Both the position numbers and the translations under genes were made by a program. Below, piece by piece: positions 38,489 to 47,589 of a stretch of DNA of 47,589 bases (position 1 is the first letter of the stretch; the number at the start of each line of letters is the position of its first letter). The notes beneath the pieces are model-generated. The model saw only the letters and a list, made by a program, of their open reading frames with translations. It was not told where the DNA came from and did not search any database. The stretch covers positions 1 to 47,589 of IMG/VR virus record IMGVR_UViG_3300043410_000388. The stretch is one strand, 5' to 3'. The stretch comes from a virus.

Positions 38489-38956
38489 ATGCTTGACAAC
38501 AAAATACACGCAGATAATACATTTTGGACTACATTAAAATGGCCAGCAGCGCCTAACGAGGACGATTATTGTGTATTTGAACAGTATTGTAAAGGAAGAG
38601 TTTTACTATTAGGAAGCACAAAACTGTTACTTCCCTTAGCAACAGAAGCATGGGATTTAGAACCTAAGTACGCAGATCCTAAAATTAAACATAAGGATTG
38701 GTTTAGTTTAAATGAGCATTTTGATACAGTTATTGTAGACGGTGCGTTAGCATTCGGTGAAGATTACTGTAAACAGTTATTGGAAGTTGTGCTACCTAAT
38801 TGTAATACATTTATAGCTCGTACTTTTTTAAATCCTAACTGGCCTACAAAATATGCTGTCTATTTTCCTAAAGCACACGAATTAACTCCGCACCCTGTGG
38901 AACATCCAATTAACGAGGTTTATACATTTTACATATGGAACAACAAACAATCTTAG
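38489..38956 (+). CDS. methyltransferase-like protein coupled to queC
   Basis: 155 aa from MLDNKIHADNTFW; an ATG-less extension upstream is not supported. GRVLLLGSTKLLLPLATEAWDLE (about 36-58) looks like the glycine-loop strand-helix of a Rossmann SAM-binding fold, and HFDTVIVDGALAFGEDYCKQLLE (about 76-98) like its motif IV/post-IV region. The catalytic residues and the substrate are unclear and it is short for a methyltransferase. It overlaps queC by 22 bases, so a shared pathway is likely. No ribosome site is visible. Confidence 0.5.
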   Translation: MLDNKIHADNTFWTTLKWPAAPNEDDYCVFEQYCKGRVLLLGSTKLLLPLATEAWDLEPKYADPKIKHKDWFSLNEHFDTVIVDGALAFGEDYCKQLLEVVLPNCNTFIARTFLNPNWPTKYAVYFPKAHELTPHPVEHPINEVYTFYIWNNKQS

Positions 38957-39531
38957 CAATGTATTCAGGCGGTTTAGATAGCCTGGGTATGATTTATAAA
39001 CTATTAACAGAACCCGAATACAAGGATTACAAACTACATATTCATCATATACATAACCGTAATGTAGAACAACGTGATAAGGCAGAAGCAGTGGCCGTTA
39101 AGTATGCGCTCGATGAACTTAAAAACTTAGGATTTAAGTTTGAGTTTAGCCAAAGCGAAATTCGCACAATGATGTATAATGGGTATTATATGTATGATTC
39201 CGATACTGTAAACTACTTTGCTGGTTTTGTTTGTAGTGTAAACCCCGATATTGTAAAAGTAGCAGTGGGAATGCAAGCTACTGACGGAAATCATACATTA
39301 GAAGAAAGACGAAAACGTGCTGACGCTATACTAGCTGCATTTACACCTGTAAAGAAAATATACCCGGTACTAAACATGACTAAGCGCGAAATTTATGACA
39401 GCTTACCAATTTCACTGAAAGATAAGTTTTGGAGTTGTCGTGTTCCTAAGTATACTGAAACAAGTATCGAACGTTGTAAAAAGTGCGATACTTGTCAAAA
39501 GTTAACAGCGCAAGGAATCTTTAAGGATTAG
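38935..39531 (+). CDS. queC: 7-cyano-7-deazaguanine synthase QueC
   Basis: 198 aa. The PP-loop SGGLDS (11-16) begins the ATP pyrophosphatase fold. The C-terminal zinc knuckle is made of Cys168, Cys181, Cys184 and Cys187 (CRVP, then CKKCDTCQKL), with 12 rather than the usual 8 residues between the first two. QueC uses ATP and ammonia to turn 7-carboxy-7-deazaguanine into preQ0. It is shorter than E. coli QueC (231 aa) and its middle is diverged, so a change in substrate is possible. It is tail-to-tail with the protease gene, sharing 11 bases. Confidence 0.85.
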   Translation: MEQQTILAMYSGGLDSLGMIYKLLTEPEYKDYKLHIHHIHNRNVEQRDKAEAVAVKYALDELKNLGFKFEFSQSEIRTMMYNGYYMYDSDTVNYFAGFVCSVNPDIVKVAVGMQATDGNHTLEERRKRADAILAAFTPVKKIYPVLNMTKREIYDSLPISLKDKFWSCRVPKYTETSIERCKKCDTCQKLTAQGIFKD

Positions 39532-40270
39532 TGATGCTGGTGATGATCCAAAAGTCATCACTCATATTTGTATCTTGGATCACTTGATACGGCATGTAAA
39601 AGTAGCCCCTATCACCCCAACTAGTCCCCCAACTGTTACGAGCAATAAATTTACCAGTAGCATCGTTGTAGCCAACTAGAGCTACAGCATGTCCACCTAA
39701 AAGTTGTTCTGTATTAACATTAGGATATGGCATTTGTCCTGTAGCCGCAACTGCATCTGATTCAAAACTTTCGTAAACGTCAAATCCAATAACAACTGGA
39801 TAGCCTTGTGCTAGTGCGGCTTTAACTGCGCTAAAGTTACTACACTTTTGATAACCAACTGCTTTACGGGTGGCTGCATTAACGTATGCGGCTTGACTAG
39901 GACGATAAGCAAATCTATTGATATTGTAAGGCCACAATGATTCTGTAGGTACACCTATTTTGTTTACCGCTTTAATGCCATCACGAATATAAGCACCGTT
40001 ATCATAGTTAACTGTACCTTCATATACACGCTCTTGATAATAGATAAACAAGCGACTAACATCTGTATTCTTTTTAGCTCTGCGGCATAGATATTCAACA
40101 ATACCAGCAATAGCATTGCCAGTGCAAGAACCTAAATTACCTTGATCTTCAATAGCACTACAGTTAGCACGTAAGTCTACACTTGTAGGTAGCGTTGATA
40201 ATCTTGGCACAAAAGCGTGATCTCTTGCGTCGGGTTTATCTCTTAGCCAGTGGTATTTTGATGTTGGCAT
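39521..40270 (-). CDS. papain-like (C1A) cysteine protease
   Basis: 249 aa. All active-site parts of the C1 family are present: Gln43 (oxyanion) and Cys49 in EDQGNLGSCTGNA, His194 in LLGGHAVALVGYND and Asn212 in ARNSWGTSWGDRGYFYMP. N-terminal RDKPDARDHAFVPRL and LPTSVDLR resemble the end of a prodomain and the mature start of bacterial C1 peptidases. No signal peptide. Next to lectin-like and giant fibre genes, it may process or belong to the tail adhesin; this is inference. Confidence 0.85.
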   Translation of the reverse strand: MPTSKYHWLRDKPDARDHAFVPRLSTLPTSVDLRANCSAIEDQGNLGSCTGNAIAGIVEYLCRRAKKNTDVSRLFIYYQERVYEGTVNYDNGAYIRDGIKAVNKIGVPTESLWPYNINRFAYRPSQAAYVNAATRKAVGYQKCSNFSAVKAALAQGYPVVIGFDVYESFESDAVAATGQMPYPNVNTEQLLGGHAVALVGYNDATGKFIARNSWGTSWGDRGYFYMPYQVIQDTNMSDDFWIITSITNP

Positions 40271-40281
40271 GTTTGCTCCTG

Positions 40282-41580
40282 TTATATTCCGTATCTACAT
40301 CTAAAGTATTCGTAGGCTTCTGCTATCTCAGCATCGTTTAATAATCTATCCCACACTATAACAACGCCTACAGTACCTGCGCTGTATTCTTGCGGAAACT
40401 GGCCGTTGTTAAACAACTCTAAATTGTTTGGCCCTTGTCCTGGCGAATTACTTTGTGAAACAAATTGTCCGTTCGAATAAAATTTAAACACGTTGCTTTG
40501 AACGTTACAATATCCTGTATAAATTTTCCAAGTTTGATGTGTAGGACTACTACTGCTAGTTACCCAGTTTTCAGCATAAAAGCTATCAGGATGTCCGTAC
40601 CAGTGTCCTAACAACCAGTTATTGTCAGCCGCAACTATACGATGATTTTGTGTAGCGCCTATGTTATATCTACTAGCTACCATAACTGTACAGTTAGTGG
40701 CACTTAGGTTGCCAGTCATTTTGAAACCGTCTGCACTATTAGAGCCATTAGATATTAATGTGCCTCTGTTTCTAGTCGAGTATGATATACTTCCGCCACT
40801 ATTACTCAATACCATATCGCGATTGTGTGCGCTCAAGTCAGGCAAATTACCGCTAGAGTATGATAATGGATCAAAGTAAGCATAGGTACTAGTAGGCACT
40901 ACGGATGCCGGCTTAGTAACTAAACCTAGTCCAAAATCCTGACATTCTGAGTTGTATAAACCAGCTACTGCCGTATCACTTAACGCAAAATTATATAACT
41001 GTGCCTTGCGAACTTTAGCATTTAGATTGTTAGTAGAGCCAATACTTATTTGTGAAGAAGGAGGATTTACTAATTGGCTGTTAGTGTAAGTACCAACTTT
41101 AACTCCGTTAACATAATAACGAGTTTCAGTAGAGTCCATAGCGGCAACAATGTGGTACCATGTACCTGCGCTAAATGTTGGTACTGTAACAGTTTGATCC
41201 GTTTGACCATACTTTACGAGATTCAATGTACTAGTGGCGTCCATTCTCAACGCCCAAGTGCTGCCACCCAGGAGCGTGTGATCACCAGTCCAGGTTGTAG
41301 AAATAGGATTGACCCACATAGCCACAGTTAGTGTAGTTAAGTTTTGATACGCAGTACTACTAGTCACAGCAAACCCTGTACTAACAAAGTCAAAACATTG
41401 GTCGCCACTATTATAGCTGGCACTATTACCAAAGGTCATATCACCGCCATTGCTTGACAAGTCAAGCCAAAGACCGCTACCACTGTAAGTAGTAGCGTCT
41501 AGCTCTAGTATTCGTGTGCCCGATAACGCCGTTGTTCCGACGTTACTGATACTTGCTATTAATCCTTGGATAATACTCAT
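40282..41580 (-). CDS. LamG/concanavalin-like lectin domain protein
   Basis: 432 aa. Two LamG-like halves are seen. In the first, LTTLTVAMWVNPISTTWTGD, then GTWYHIVAAMDSTETRYYVNGVKVG (about 139-163) and the final ALSDTAVAGLYN (about 199-210) match Laminin_G_3. The second half repeats NCTVMVASRYNIG, VFKFYSNGQFVSQS and LLNDAEIAEAYEYFRCRYG. Such domains bind sugars. Located between the giant fibre and the protease and preceded directly by the fibre stop, it is probably a tail-tip or fibre adhesin. Confidence 0.75.
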   Translation of the reverse strand: MSIIQGLIASISNVGTTALSGTRILELDATTYSGSGLWLDLSSNGGDMTFGNSASYNSGDQCFDFVSTGFAVTSSTAYQNLTTLTVAMWVNPISTTWTGDHTLLGGSTWALRMDATSTLNLVKYGQTDQTVTVPTFSAGTWYHIVAAMDSTETRYYVNGVKVGTYTNSQLVNPPSSQISIGSTNNLNAKVRKAQLYNFALSDTAVAGLYNSECQDFGLGLVTKPASVVPTSTYAYFDPLSYSSGNLPDLSAHNRDMVLSNSGGSISYSTRNRGTLISNGSNSADGFKMTGNLSATNCTVMVASRYNIGATQNHRIVAADNNWLLGHWYGHPDSFYAENWVTSSSSPTHQTWKIYTGYCNVQSNVFKFYSNGQFVSQSNSPGQGPNNLELFNNGQFPQEYSAGTVGVVIVWDRLLNDAEIAEAYEYFRCRYGI

Positions 41581-41581
41581 A

Positions 41582-44500
41582 TTAGTCTACCTGTATGTTA
41601 GGACCGGCAAGCATCCATGTATCTGTATCTACCTTCATGATAGTGTAAATACCTGCTTTGCTATCTCCACCAAATGTCCAAGCACCATTACTAAAATTGC
41701 TACTGCCAGCCGCTAAGATTCTAACATCACCATTGCCGTTATTGTTGACGTAAATAGTAGCTGAATTAAAGTCTCCAATTACTACAGTTACAGTAAAACC
41801 AATTGGAATTGACGAGCTGTAGCTAGGTGGAATATAGATATACGAATTGTAGTTGCCAGGGTTAGAGTCAAATAACATGAATGAGCCGTTCATATCTGAT
41901 TGTAACCAATAGGTATTATTGCCATGGTCAACGTATGAGCGACCGATACCTGGATGTGCTATTTCACTACCATCACCAAACACAATGCCTGGTAACCCTG
42001 TAGTAAGGTCGTATCTTTCGTAATAGCTGTCATCATTAGTACTAAAGTCGATGTTAGGGCCGCTATTGGTAAGATCTAACCCGTTAGTTGCTGTAAATAG
42101 TGTTGTTGGATCAACTACTATAGAAGTATTGCTACTTTCTTGATAGCTGCTATATCCAAATGTAAGATATTCAAAACGGTCGCCATATGTGCCTGTGCGA
42201 CTGCCGTCCATTGGTAAGCTAATAGCAATGCCTTCCCATTCGCCGTTGATGTAGTTATAAACATTTCCGCCCCAGTTTATAAGTCCGTTAGTAAATGTCA
42301 TAGACTGACAGAATGTATCCCACATGCTGTCCATACCGTCGCCGTTAATTTCACGAACAGTTCTAACCCACATTTCGTTTCCGTCAATGCCGCTTAGTTT
42401 TGTAAGAACAAATACATCTTGGTCAAAGTTGCCATTATAATGTGTACCGCCTACATAAACATCGCCGTTGTAATCAATAACACCTTCTGGTGATTGGTTC
42501 CAACTGCTGTGACTGCTGTCGATGCGTTGCCAAGCTAGATCACCGTTGCCGGCTTTTAGTTTAGTAACCATCGCATATCCGGCATCGTTTTCACCGATAA
42601 TAATTACACCACCTTTACCGTCAGCTTTGATGCTGGCGCCGTAGCCGTAGCCACCATCAGTAGTGGTACCGACAAACTTCTGCCACTTGACATCACCGGT
42701 GCTGTTATCTAATGCCATTACTAGAGCACTAACGTTAGTTACAGTATCGCGGAAATCACCAACCGCATAAATCGTATTAGTTACTGAATCGTAAGCAACA
42801 TCGTTGAAGTACTCGCTATTGGCGCCGCCGCCACCGAACGTTTTAGACCAGTTAGTGGTCCAAACAAGTGCTTGGCTGCTTTCTGATCTGCGGATATTAT
42901 ATGTACTGTCAATTACAGTAAGCGCATTAACATCATCATCAATGCCGGCACCGCCAATGTTTGTGTCTAATGGCCAACCATAGTACGAAGTACCTGTAAT
43001 AGCATTATATGCGCCAGCAATAAGAGCAGATTGATTGCCAAGCGCATTTGTGTTAACTGTTGTTGAGTCAACACCTGACAGAAGTGTATGCTTAAGATCC
43101 AATGGATCTACTGAGTCACTAGTTAAAGCCAAGTATGATGTTGTTCCATCGCTGAATATTCTGTAGTCGCCCTGTGCATAGTTTGTACCTGCAAGGCGAG
43201 TAACAATGTTCCCTTGTATATCACCAGACAACACAAATCTATATGTGCTAGCGGCCGGAACACCTAACCAACTAGCTACAGAATTGCCTTGAGGATTTAC
43301 AACAGCGTATACGTCGTTACCATCGCTGAATATTATAGGAGCGCCTGGGCCTGTGTTTGAAGAAACACCATGGGTGGTATTGATAGTTACTTCCCACTTG
43401 TCAGTTAACTCTACCACAGACGTTACAATTCCACGAGCATTAGTGTCTGCAAATCGAACAAAGTCATCTGCTTGTGTAAAACTATCAGGGTATGTGCCTT
43501 TATCAAAGTAAAACTTGTTATCAACAAAGTTAAGTAGGTAAACAAGCTCAACTCTTGTACTATCGGCACCACCTAACTGACTACCTTTAATTCTAACCTG
43601 ATCCCCGTTTTGATACTCAGTACCCTGGGTATTCATATCAACAGAATCGTAATAGATGCCGCCGTTTAGTTGTGTACGAGTCGATACGTTAACTGTTAAC
43701 CATGAACCATATGACAATGAAAGTATGTCAGCTGATATAGCCCATGTTGTGGGATCACCGCTTACTACTGTCCAGTTACCGTCCATATGCCAAATGTTAG
43801 CATCAACTTCATACCAAGAACCTGAACCACTAAATGTTGAAACAGTTGGTGTAACCCCTTCTGGGACTCCGTTTATAGATCCAGTAAGTGCTGTAAATGT
43901 TGCCCCAACTTGTGCCAAGAATGCGTTTAGCTTAGTTGGTTCACCCGGCCAATAAGAAGCATAAATTTCTATATAACCAGGACCGCCCGATGCCCCATAC
44001 AATGTATAATCAGTTCCTTTAAGAGCGGTTTTAACACCGCCAGTGCCTGACAATGGGTATGCTGGTACATTCCAATACTTGTCTACGGAGTTTGGTTCAA
44101 TCCATGAACCGGAACTATTTTGTATTCCAAATTGTCCAGTGTTCCAGTATACAGTATCGAGCAAGTTGCCTATTAGGCTACGGCTAACTTCGACATATGA
44201 GTTACTGCCAAGGTCTACACCGCGTGTACCAGGTACATTGAGGTGCTCTATTTGGCCGCCTGATGTGTGTCCAACAATAATTGGATTGTTGCTTGCATCA
44301 AGTGTAAAGGCATTCTGTGACACAGTTCCAGAATTGTCTGACGGACTAGCTACTGCCCAATGATCTTGGAAGTTGCCGTTGTATTCGTCTACACTGAATA
44401 CACCGGTACTATTTCCTTCATTGTAACCGATAAACACTTGTTCTACATCCGAGCTGTACTGAATATTAATTGCTGTAGGAAGATTAGAACCCGCACCATC

Positions 44501-47500
44501 ATTTAAGTCTAGATTGTCAAAGTTCTTTCTCCACACCATGCCTGTGACATTATCATAAGCCGCTATAAAATACTGGTTAGTGCTTTGTTCACCACCAACG
44601 GCAAACGTGCGATTATTACGGCCTGTTACGGCGCTGTTGAACCAAGTATTAGAGTAGCCATTTCCTTTGATGTTGATACTACCACCAATTTGTTCTTGTG
44701 GCAATGTCAAGTCGCCTGTAGCACCATCAAAGTGCCAGTTGAAACGCTGTAGGTCTATGTTCGCTTGATAGCCGTGATCCCATTCTCTATTAATTGTGCC
44801 GCCGGAGCCTGGACCAAAATACATGTCATCGTTTGGCTCTTGACCAATACTGAAACTTGCCTCTGGACCGTAGTCATTGCTGTTAACGTCTCTATCACCG
44901 CCGTACCATAAGCCCACATATTCTGCTGTTTCATCTGTCCATAGCACAACATCATCGTCATTAACACGCCCTAGGTATGACTTGCCATCAGCTAAAATTA
45001 AACGTCCGTCATTTTCAATTGTTACGGTTGACGAACCCTTTTGAATCTTATTCAAACCACCGCCTGCACCAACTAGTGCATCAAAGATAGCCGTTACACC
45101 TGCGGCATTAATTTGCTCAAGGTCCGGTCCACCGTTAGAAGTTACACGTAAGTTGTATTGTGGTGTTGAGAATTCTTTAGATGACAAGTAAGCATATTGA
45201 TTAAAAAATCCGCCACTATTGCGATCTCTTGTAATATTATTCCAGTCTATAGCATATCCCGATCCACTGTTTGGAACAGCAAATAAAGCAATACCGGTAG
45301 TAAAACTTTCATGAATACTCAACTGTCCTGTTATTTGATTTTGACTGTTTAGACTATTGCTAAATGTTGGACCGCTTACAGTCCATGGATTGTCTAGATT
45401 ACAGTTTGTCCAACCGGTAATAGTTATTGATGCGTTGTCAAACCAATTGTCAAAATACACACCAACGTAGCCACCGACTGCTTCACTGCTGTTATTGACA
45501 GCGTACCATACTTCTGATCTTTGATGAACGTTAGACGTAGGATCGCTGTATGCTGAACGCTTGTACCAAGTTAGATCCAAACCGCTAACTTCGGTAACTT
45601 TTGACTCTGGACCTGATATGCTACCACCGACACCTGTTTCCACTGAACTAGTTACAACGATTACAGTATATGGACCTGTTTCAAAATAAATGGAAGCGGA
45701 AGTAGACCAACTGAAACCGTCGGAATTGTAGTCGGTACGATGTGGAGATACTGGAGCAGAACCTGGATAGGCTGTATATTGTATAGTGTCGTCCGGGAAT
45801 ACTACAGATCCATCGAGATTTAATCTTAATGTTTGATCACCTGCTATAATACGATCAACTGCTACAGCACCAAACTGTGTAGTTTGTACCGGGAAGATAG
45901 TTGAATCAGTGTTGATAACTGGATTACTAGTTTCAAACGGAAAATCTTCTACAACTAAATCTGTAATAGCTATAGAACCTGTGGTAATAGTAATTGTATC
46001 GATTGGCCAAGTTTCTTCTCTATAGGTCCACATGTTATCGCCACTGCCCCATACACCAACGTCACTACCGTCTAAAGGTAGTTTAATAGCACTAGCATTA
46101 GCAGGGCCAGGACCGTATAAGGTGGTTAGTGCTAGATAGAAACTAGTATCATCTGCTGTGATAAATCCTTGACAATCATTAAAGCTATAAGCTGAACCTT
46201 TATACTCCTGTTTGTTGGTACCAATACTACGTTGCCAAATAACTGCGCCTTCTGTGTCAAACTTAGCAATCCAAATGTCACCAAGTTGAGAGACTTCACT
46301 GCTATAGTAACCTGCGGCTACTACGATTTCGTCGTTGGCATTGATGGCAATGTTTAAGCTACCTAAGCCAAACGGTGCGCCATTGTCGTTAATATGTTGA
46401 CGCCATGCGATAGTACCATCTGGTAGAACTTTAGTAACATAGCCACCACCGCCATCATCATCGCCTACGGCATAAGCATTGCCATTTGAATCAACCACTA
46501 CATCTGTTAGATATAGTTGTTGTAAATTATCGTTGATATTTTTGTGCCATACTACACTCATGTCACCAGCATTAAAGCGTGATAATATGCTGTCACCGTT
46601 ACTGTCACCAACAGCGTATACTGAACCATTAATAGGATCAAATGCTGTACTGCGATATCTTTCGTAGCTGTGTCCAGGTTTACCAACTGTAACTACACCA
46701 CCACCGCCTAATGAGAACGAACCAACAAACGCATTTGATTGTTCTGGAATCTGAATAGTATGTGTGCCAGTAGTATAGTCGGTCATATCATCGGTATCGA
46801 TATACCAGTTAGCACCTTGTTCAGTTATGCTATAGATGCTGATAGTGCTGTCAATATAACAAAAAGAGTAGTTGTCTGTATCTAGTCCAGGAACGTTTGC
46901 TTTTGGAATAGTGAATGAACCAAAACCTGGATTAATAATTCCTGTTAGTGTAATAACTCTGTTTTCACCAGTAGTAAAGCCTGAGAAACCAACTCCTAGA
47001 GTTGCCCCATCGTAATCAAACTTCCATGTTTTTTGTACGTCGATACCAATGCCGTCATTGTTTAATGGTGCCCATAGTTCAGTGCCAAATAATGTCCCGT
47101 CAAATAAATCCATCGATAACGCTACTAAATTAGTAGTCATTGGATCTGTTTCATCTTCTACAAAAACATTTAGATATGGGCTTCCAGTGTTTACAATCTG
47201 TCCGCCTACTGCTGTTCCTGGAAAGTCAGTAAGTGTAGTGGACCATAGAACAGTTCCAGTAGAACTAATTTTAACAATTAATGGTACAAAGTTTTCAGTG
47301 ACTTCATACACGCTTCCGCCAAAATAGTAAGTGCTGCCGTCAGTATCTACTGTAACGCTGTTGAATGTTTGTCCACTATTTGTTTCTGGATTGTCTGTAG
47401 TGTTGTTGCCGTACTGTAAACCCCAACCTGTTCCATTACCAGCACCACTACCGGCGTAGGCGGTAGTTTGAATACTGCCATCTGGGAATACTAAATTACC

Positions 47501-47589
47501 ACCAGCTTGGAAGTGCCAATTAGTACGCTCACCGTCTGCTGTGATCAACACTTCCTGATTTTCCTGCATCCACACTTCAGCATAGTAGT
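41582..47589 (-). CDS. giant tail fibre-like protein, 5' end outside the window
   Basis: At least 2002 residues; the frame stays open to the right edge, so the true start is not visible. Blocks like NWHFQAGGNLVFPDGSIQTT, LRLNLDGSVVFPDDTIQYTA and NWHFDGATGDLTLPQ recur, as in phage fibre shafts. Between them are beta-propeller-like blades with the pattern YAVGD.., then LP DG-type loops and a final W (VTKVLPDGTIAWRQ, IWIAKFDTEGAVIWQR, VTKLKAGNGDLAWQR). Tail fibres with propeller domains are host adhesins. The C-terminal end SNGAWTFGGDSKAGIYTI may be the trimer tip. No catalytic motif seen. Confidence 0.75.
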   Translation of the reverse strand, partial: YYAEVWMQENQEVLITADGERTNWHFQAGGNLVFPDGSIQTTAYAGSGAGNGTGWGLQYGNNTTDNPETNSGQTFNSVTVDTDGSTYYFGGSVYEVTENFVPLIVKISSTGTVLWSTTLTDFPGTAVGGQIVNTGSPYLNVFVEDETDPMTTNLVALSMDLFDGTLFGTELWAPLNNDGIGIDVQKTWKFDYDGATLGVGFSGFTTGENRVITLTGIINPGFGSFTIPKANVPGLDTDNYSFCYIDSTISIYSITEQGANWYIDTDDMTDYTTGTHTIQIPEQSNAFVGSFSLGGGGVVTVGKPGHSYERYRSTAFDPINGSVYAVGDSNGDSILSRFNAGDMSVVWHKNINDNLQQLYLTDVVVDSNGNAYAVGDDDGGGGYVTKVLPDGTIAWRQHINDNGAPFGLGSLNIAINANDEIVVAAGYYSSEVSQLGDIWIAKFDTEGAVIWQRSIGTNKQEYKGSAYSFNDCQGFITADDTSFYLALTTLYGPGPANASAIKLPLDGSDVGVWGSGDNMWTYREETWPIDTITITTGSIAITDLVVEDFPFETSNPVINTDSTIFPVQTTQFGAVAVDRIIAGDQTLRLNLDGSVVFPDDTIQYTAYPGSAPVSPHRTDYNSDGFSWSTSASIYFETGPYTVIVVTSSVETGVGGSISGPESKVTEVSGLDLTWYKRSAYSDPTSNVHQRSEVWYAVNNSSEAVGGYVGVYFDNWFDNASITITGWTNCNLDNPWTVSGPTFSNSLNSQNQITGQLSIHESFTTGIALFAVPNSGSGYAIDWNNITRDRNSGGFFNQYAYLSSKEFSTPQYNLRVTSNGGPDLEQINAAGVTAIFDALVGAGGGLNKIQKGSSTVTIENDGRLILADGKSYLGRVNDDDVVLWTDETAEYVGLWYGGDRDVNSNDYGPEASFSIGQEPNDDMYFGPGSGGTINREWDHGYQANIDLQRFNWHFDGATGDLTLPQEQIGGSINIKGNGYSNTWFNSAVTGRNNRTFAVGGEQSTNQYFIAAYDNVTGMVWRKNFDNLDLNDGAGSNLPTAINIQYSSDVEQVFIGYNEGNSTGVFSVDEYNGNFQDHWAVASPSDNSGTVSQNAFTLDASNNPIIVGHTSGGQIEHLNVPGTRGVDLGSNSYVEVSRSLIGNLLDTVYWNTGQFGIQNSSGSWIEPNSVDKYWNVPAYPLSGTGGVKTALKGTDYTLYGASGGPGYIEIYASYWPGEPTKLNAFLAQVGATFTALTGSINGVPEGVTPTVSTFSGSGSWYEVDANIWHMDGNWTVVSGDPTTWAISADILSLSYGSWLTVNVSTRTQLNGGIYYDSVDMNTQGTEYQNGDQVRIKGSQLGGADSTRVELVYLLNFVDNKFYFDKGTYPDSFTQADDFVRFADTNARGIVTSVVELTDKWEVTINTTHGVSSNTGPGAPIIFSDGNDVYAVVNPQGNSVASWLGVPAASTYRFVLSGDIQGNIVTRLAGTNYAQGDYRIFSDGTTSYLALTSDSVDPLDLKHTLLSGVDSTTVNTNALGNQSALIAGAYNAITGTSYYGWPLDTNIGGAGIDDDVNALTVIDSTYNIRRSESSQALVWTTNWSKTFGGGGANSEYFNDVAYDSVTNTIYAVGDFRDTVTNVSALVMALDNSTGDVKWQKFVGTTTDGGYGYGASIKADGKGGVIIIGENDAGYAMVTKLKAGNGDLAWQRIDSSHSSWNQSPEGVIDYNGDVYVGGTHYNGNFDQDVFVLTKLSGIDGNEMWVRTVREINGDGMDSMWDTFCQSMTFTNGLINWGGNVYNYINGEWEGIAISLPMDGSRTGTYGDRFEYLTFGYSSYQESSNTSIVVDPTTLFTATNGLDLTNSGPNIDFSTNDDSYYERYDLTTGLPGIVFGDGSEIAHPGIGRSYVDHGNNTYWLQSDMNGSFMLFDSNPGNYNSYIYIPPSYSSSIPIGFTVTVVIGDFNSATIYVNNNGNGDVRILAAGSSNFSNGAWTFGGDSKAGIYTIMKVDTDTWMLAGPNIQVD

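Noticed and set aside
1-47589. CRISPR arrays, tRNA genes, insertion sequences or integrase
   Set aside because: No evenly spaced repeats, cloverleaf-like sequences, transposase or recombinase motifs were noticed on either strand; gaps between genes are too short to hide most of these.
1-47589. Cyanophage assignment
   Set aside because: Gene content resembles T4-like cyanophages in parts, but no photosynthesis or carbon-metabolism genes appear and several accessory genes look proteobacterial.

Overview
The window looks like part of a large, strictly lytic, T4-like (Straboviridae/Kyanoviridae-like) myovirus genome with AT-rich DNA. Core T4-type replication genes are present: family B polymerase gp43, sliding clamp gp45, clamp-loader ATPase gp44 and a DsbA-like protein. 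Alongside them are genes typical of marine and freshwater T4-like phages: phoH, a GroES-like co-chaperonin, peptide deformylase, QueE, dCMP deaminase and He_PIG fibre proteins. A Rz/Rz1-like spanin pair and a GH19 endolysin point to a Gram-negative host. A BPSL0761-like protein, DUF2061 and DUF4337 hint at a beta- or gammaproteobacterium. There are no photosynthesis genes, integrase, tRNA genes or CRISPR arrays. The coding density is very high: most genes overlap or abut (ATGA or TAATG junctions), and no gene-free stretch exceeds about 160 bases.

Layout. 1-9616 (- strand): queE (cut by the left edge), two SGNH-like proteins, folE, a phosphoribosyltransferase, small membrane and hypothetical proteins, two short virion-like proteins, a GT-B glycosyltransferase, a QueD-like protein, an unknown 180-aa protein, a BPSL0761-like protein, a DpdA-like DNA transglycosylase and DUF2061. 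9616-14186: clamp, short UDP-glucose-dehydrogenase-like protein, DNA polymerase, DsbA. 14294-22428: proteins that look like internal head or core proteins, several with a common N-terminal motif resembling a T4 capsid-targeting sequence. One of these combines a ligase-like domain with a nucleotidylyltransferase domain. 22470-26670: proteostasis operon dnaJ-def-clpA. 26733-30811: lysis cassette (endolysin, i-spanin, o-spanin, DUF4337, holin) with flanking conserved proteins. 30973-31689 (+): phoH. 31701-34800: dCMP deaminase, gp44, GroES-like and small conserved proteins. 34800-38446: fibre/adhesin proteins. 38489-39531 (+): methyltransferase-like gene and queC. 39521-47589 (-): papain-like protease, LamG lectin-like protein and a giant fibre protein that runs off the right edge.

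The most notable system is a scattered but nearly complete 7-deazaguanine DNA-modification pathway. FolE opens GTP, a QueD-like protein follows, QueE and QueC lead to preQ0, and a DpdA-like TGT-fold enzyme would insert the base into phage DNA. Two uncharacterised genes translationally coupled to queD and queC are candidates for extra steps.

Two promoter classes are visible. Strong sigma70-type promoters (TTGACA/17/TATAAT and variants) precede folE, the clamp, dsbA, dnaJ and the gp44 operon. T4-late-like ATAAATA boxes precede the core-protein and fibre genes, consistent with clamp-dependent late transcription. All functions are read from motifs by eye; no database search was run.
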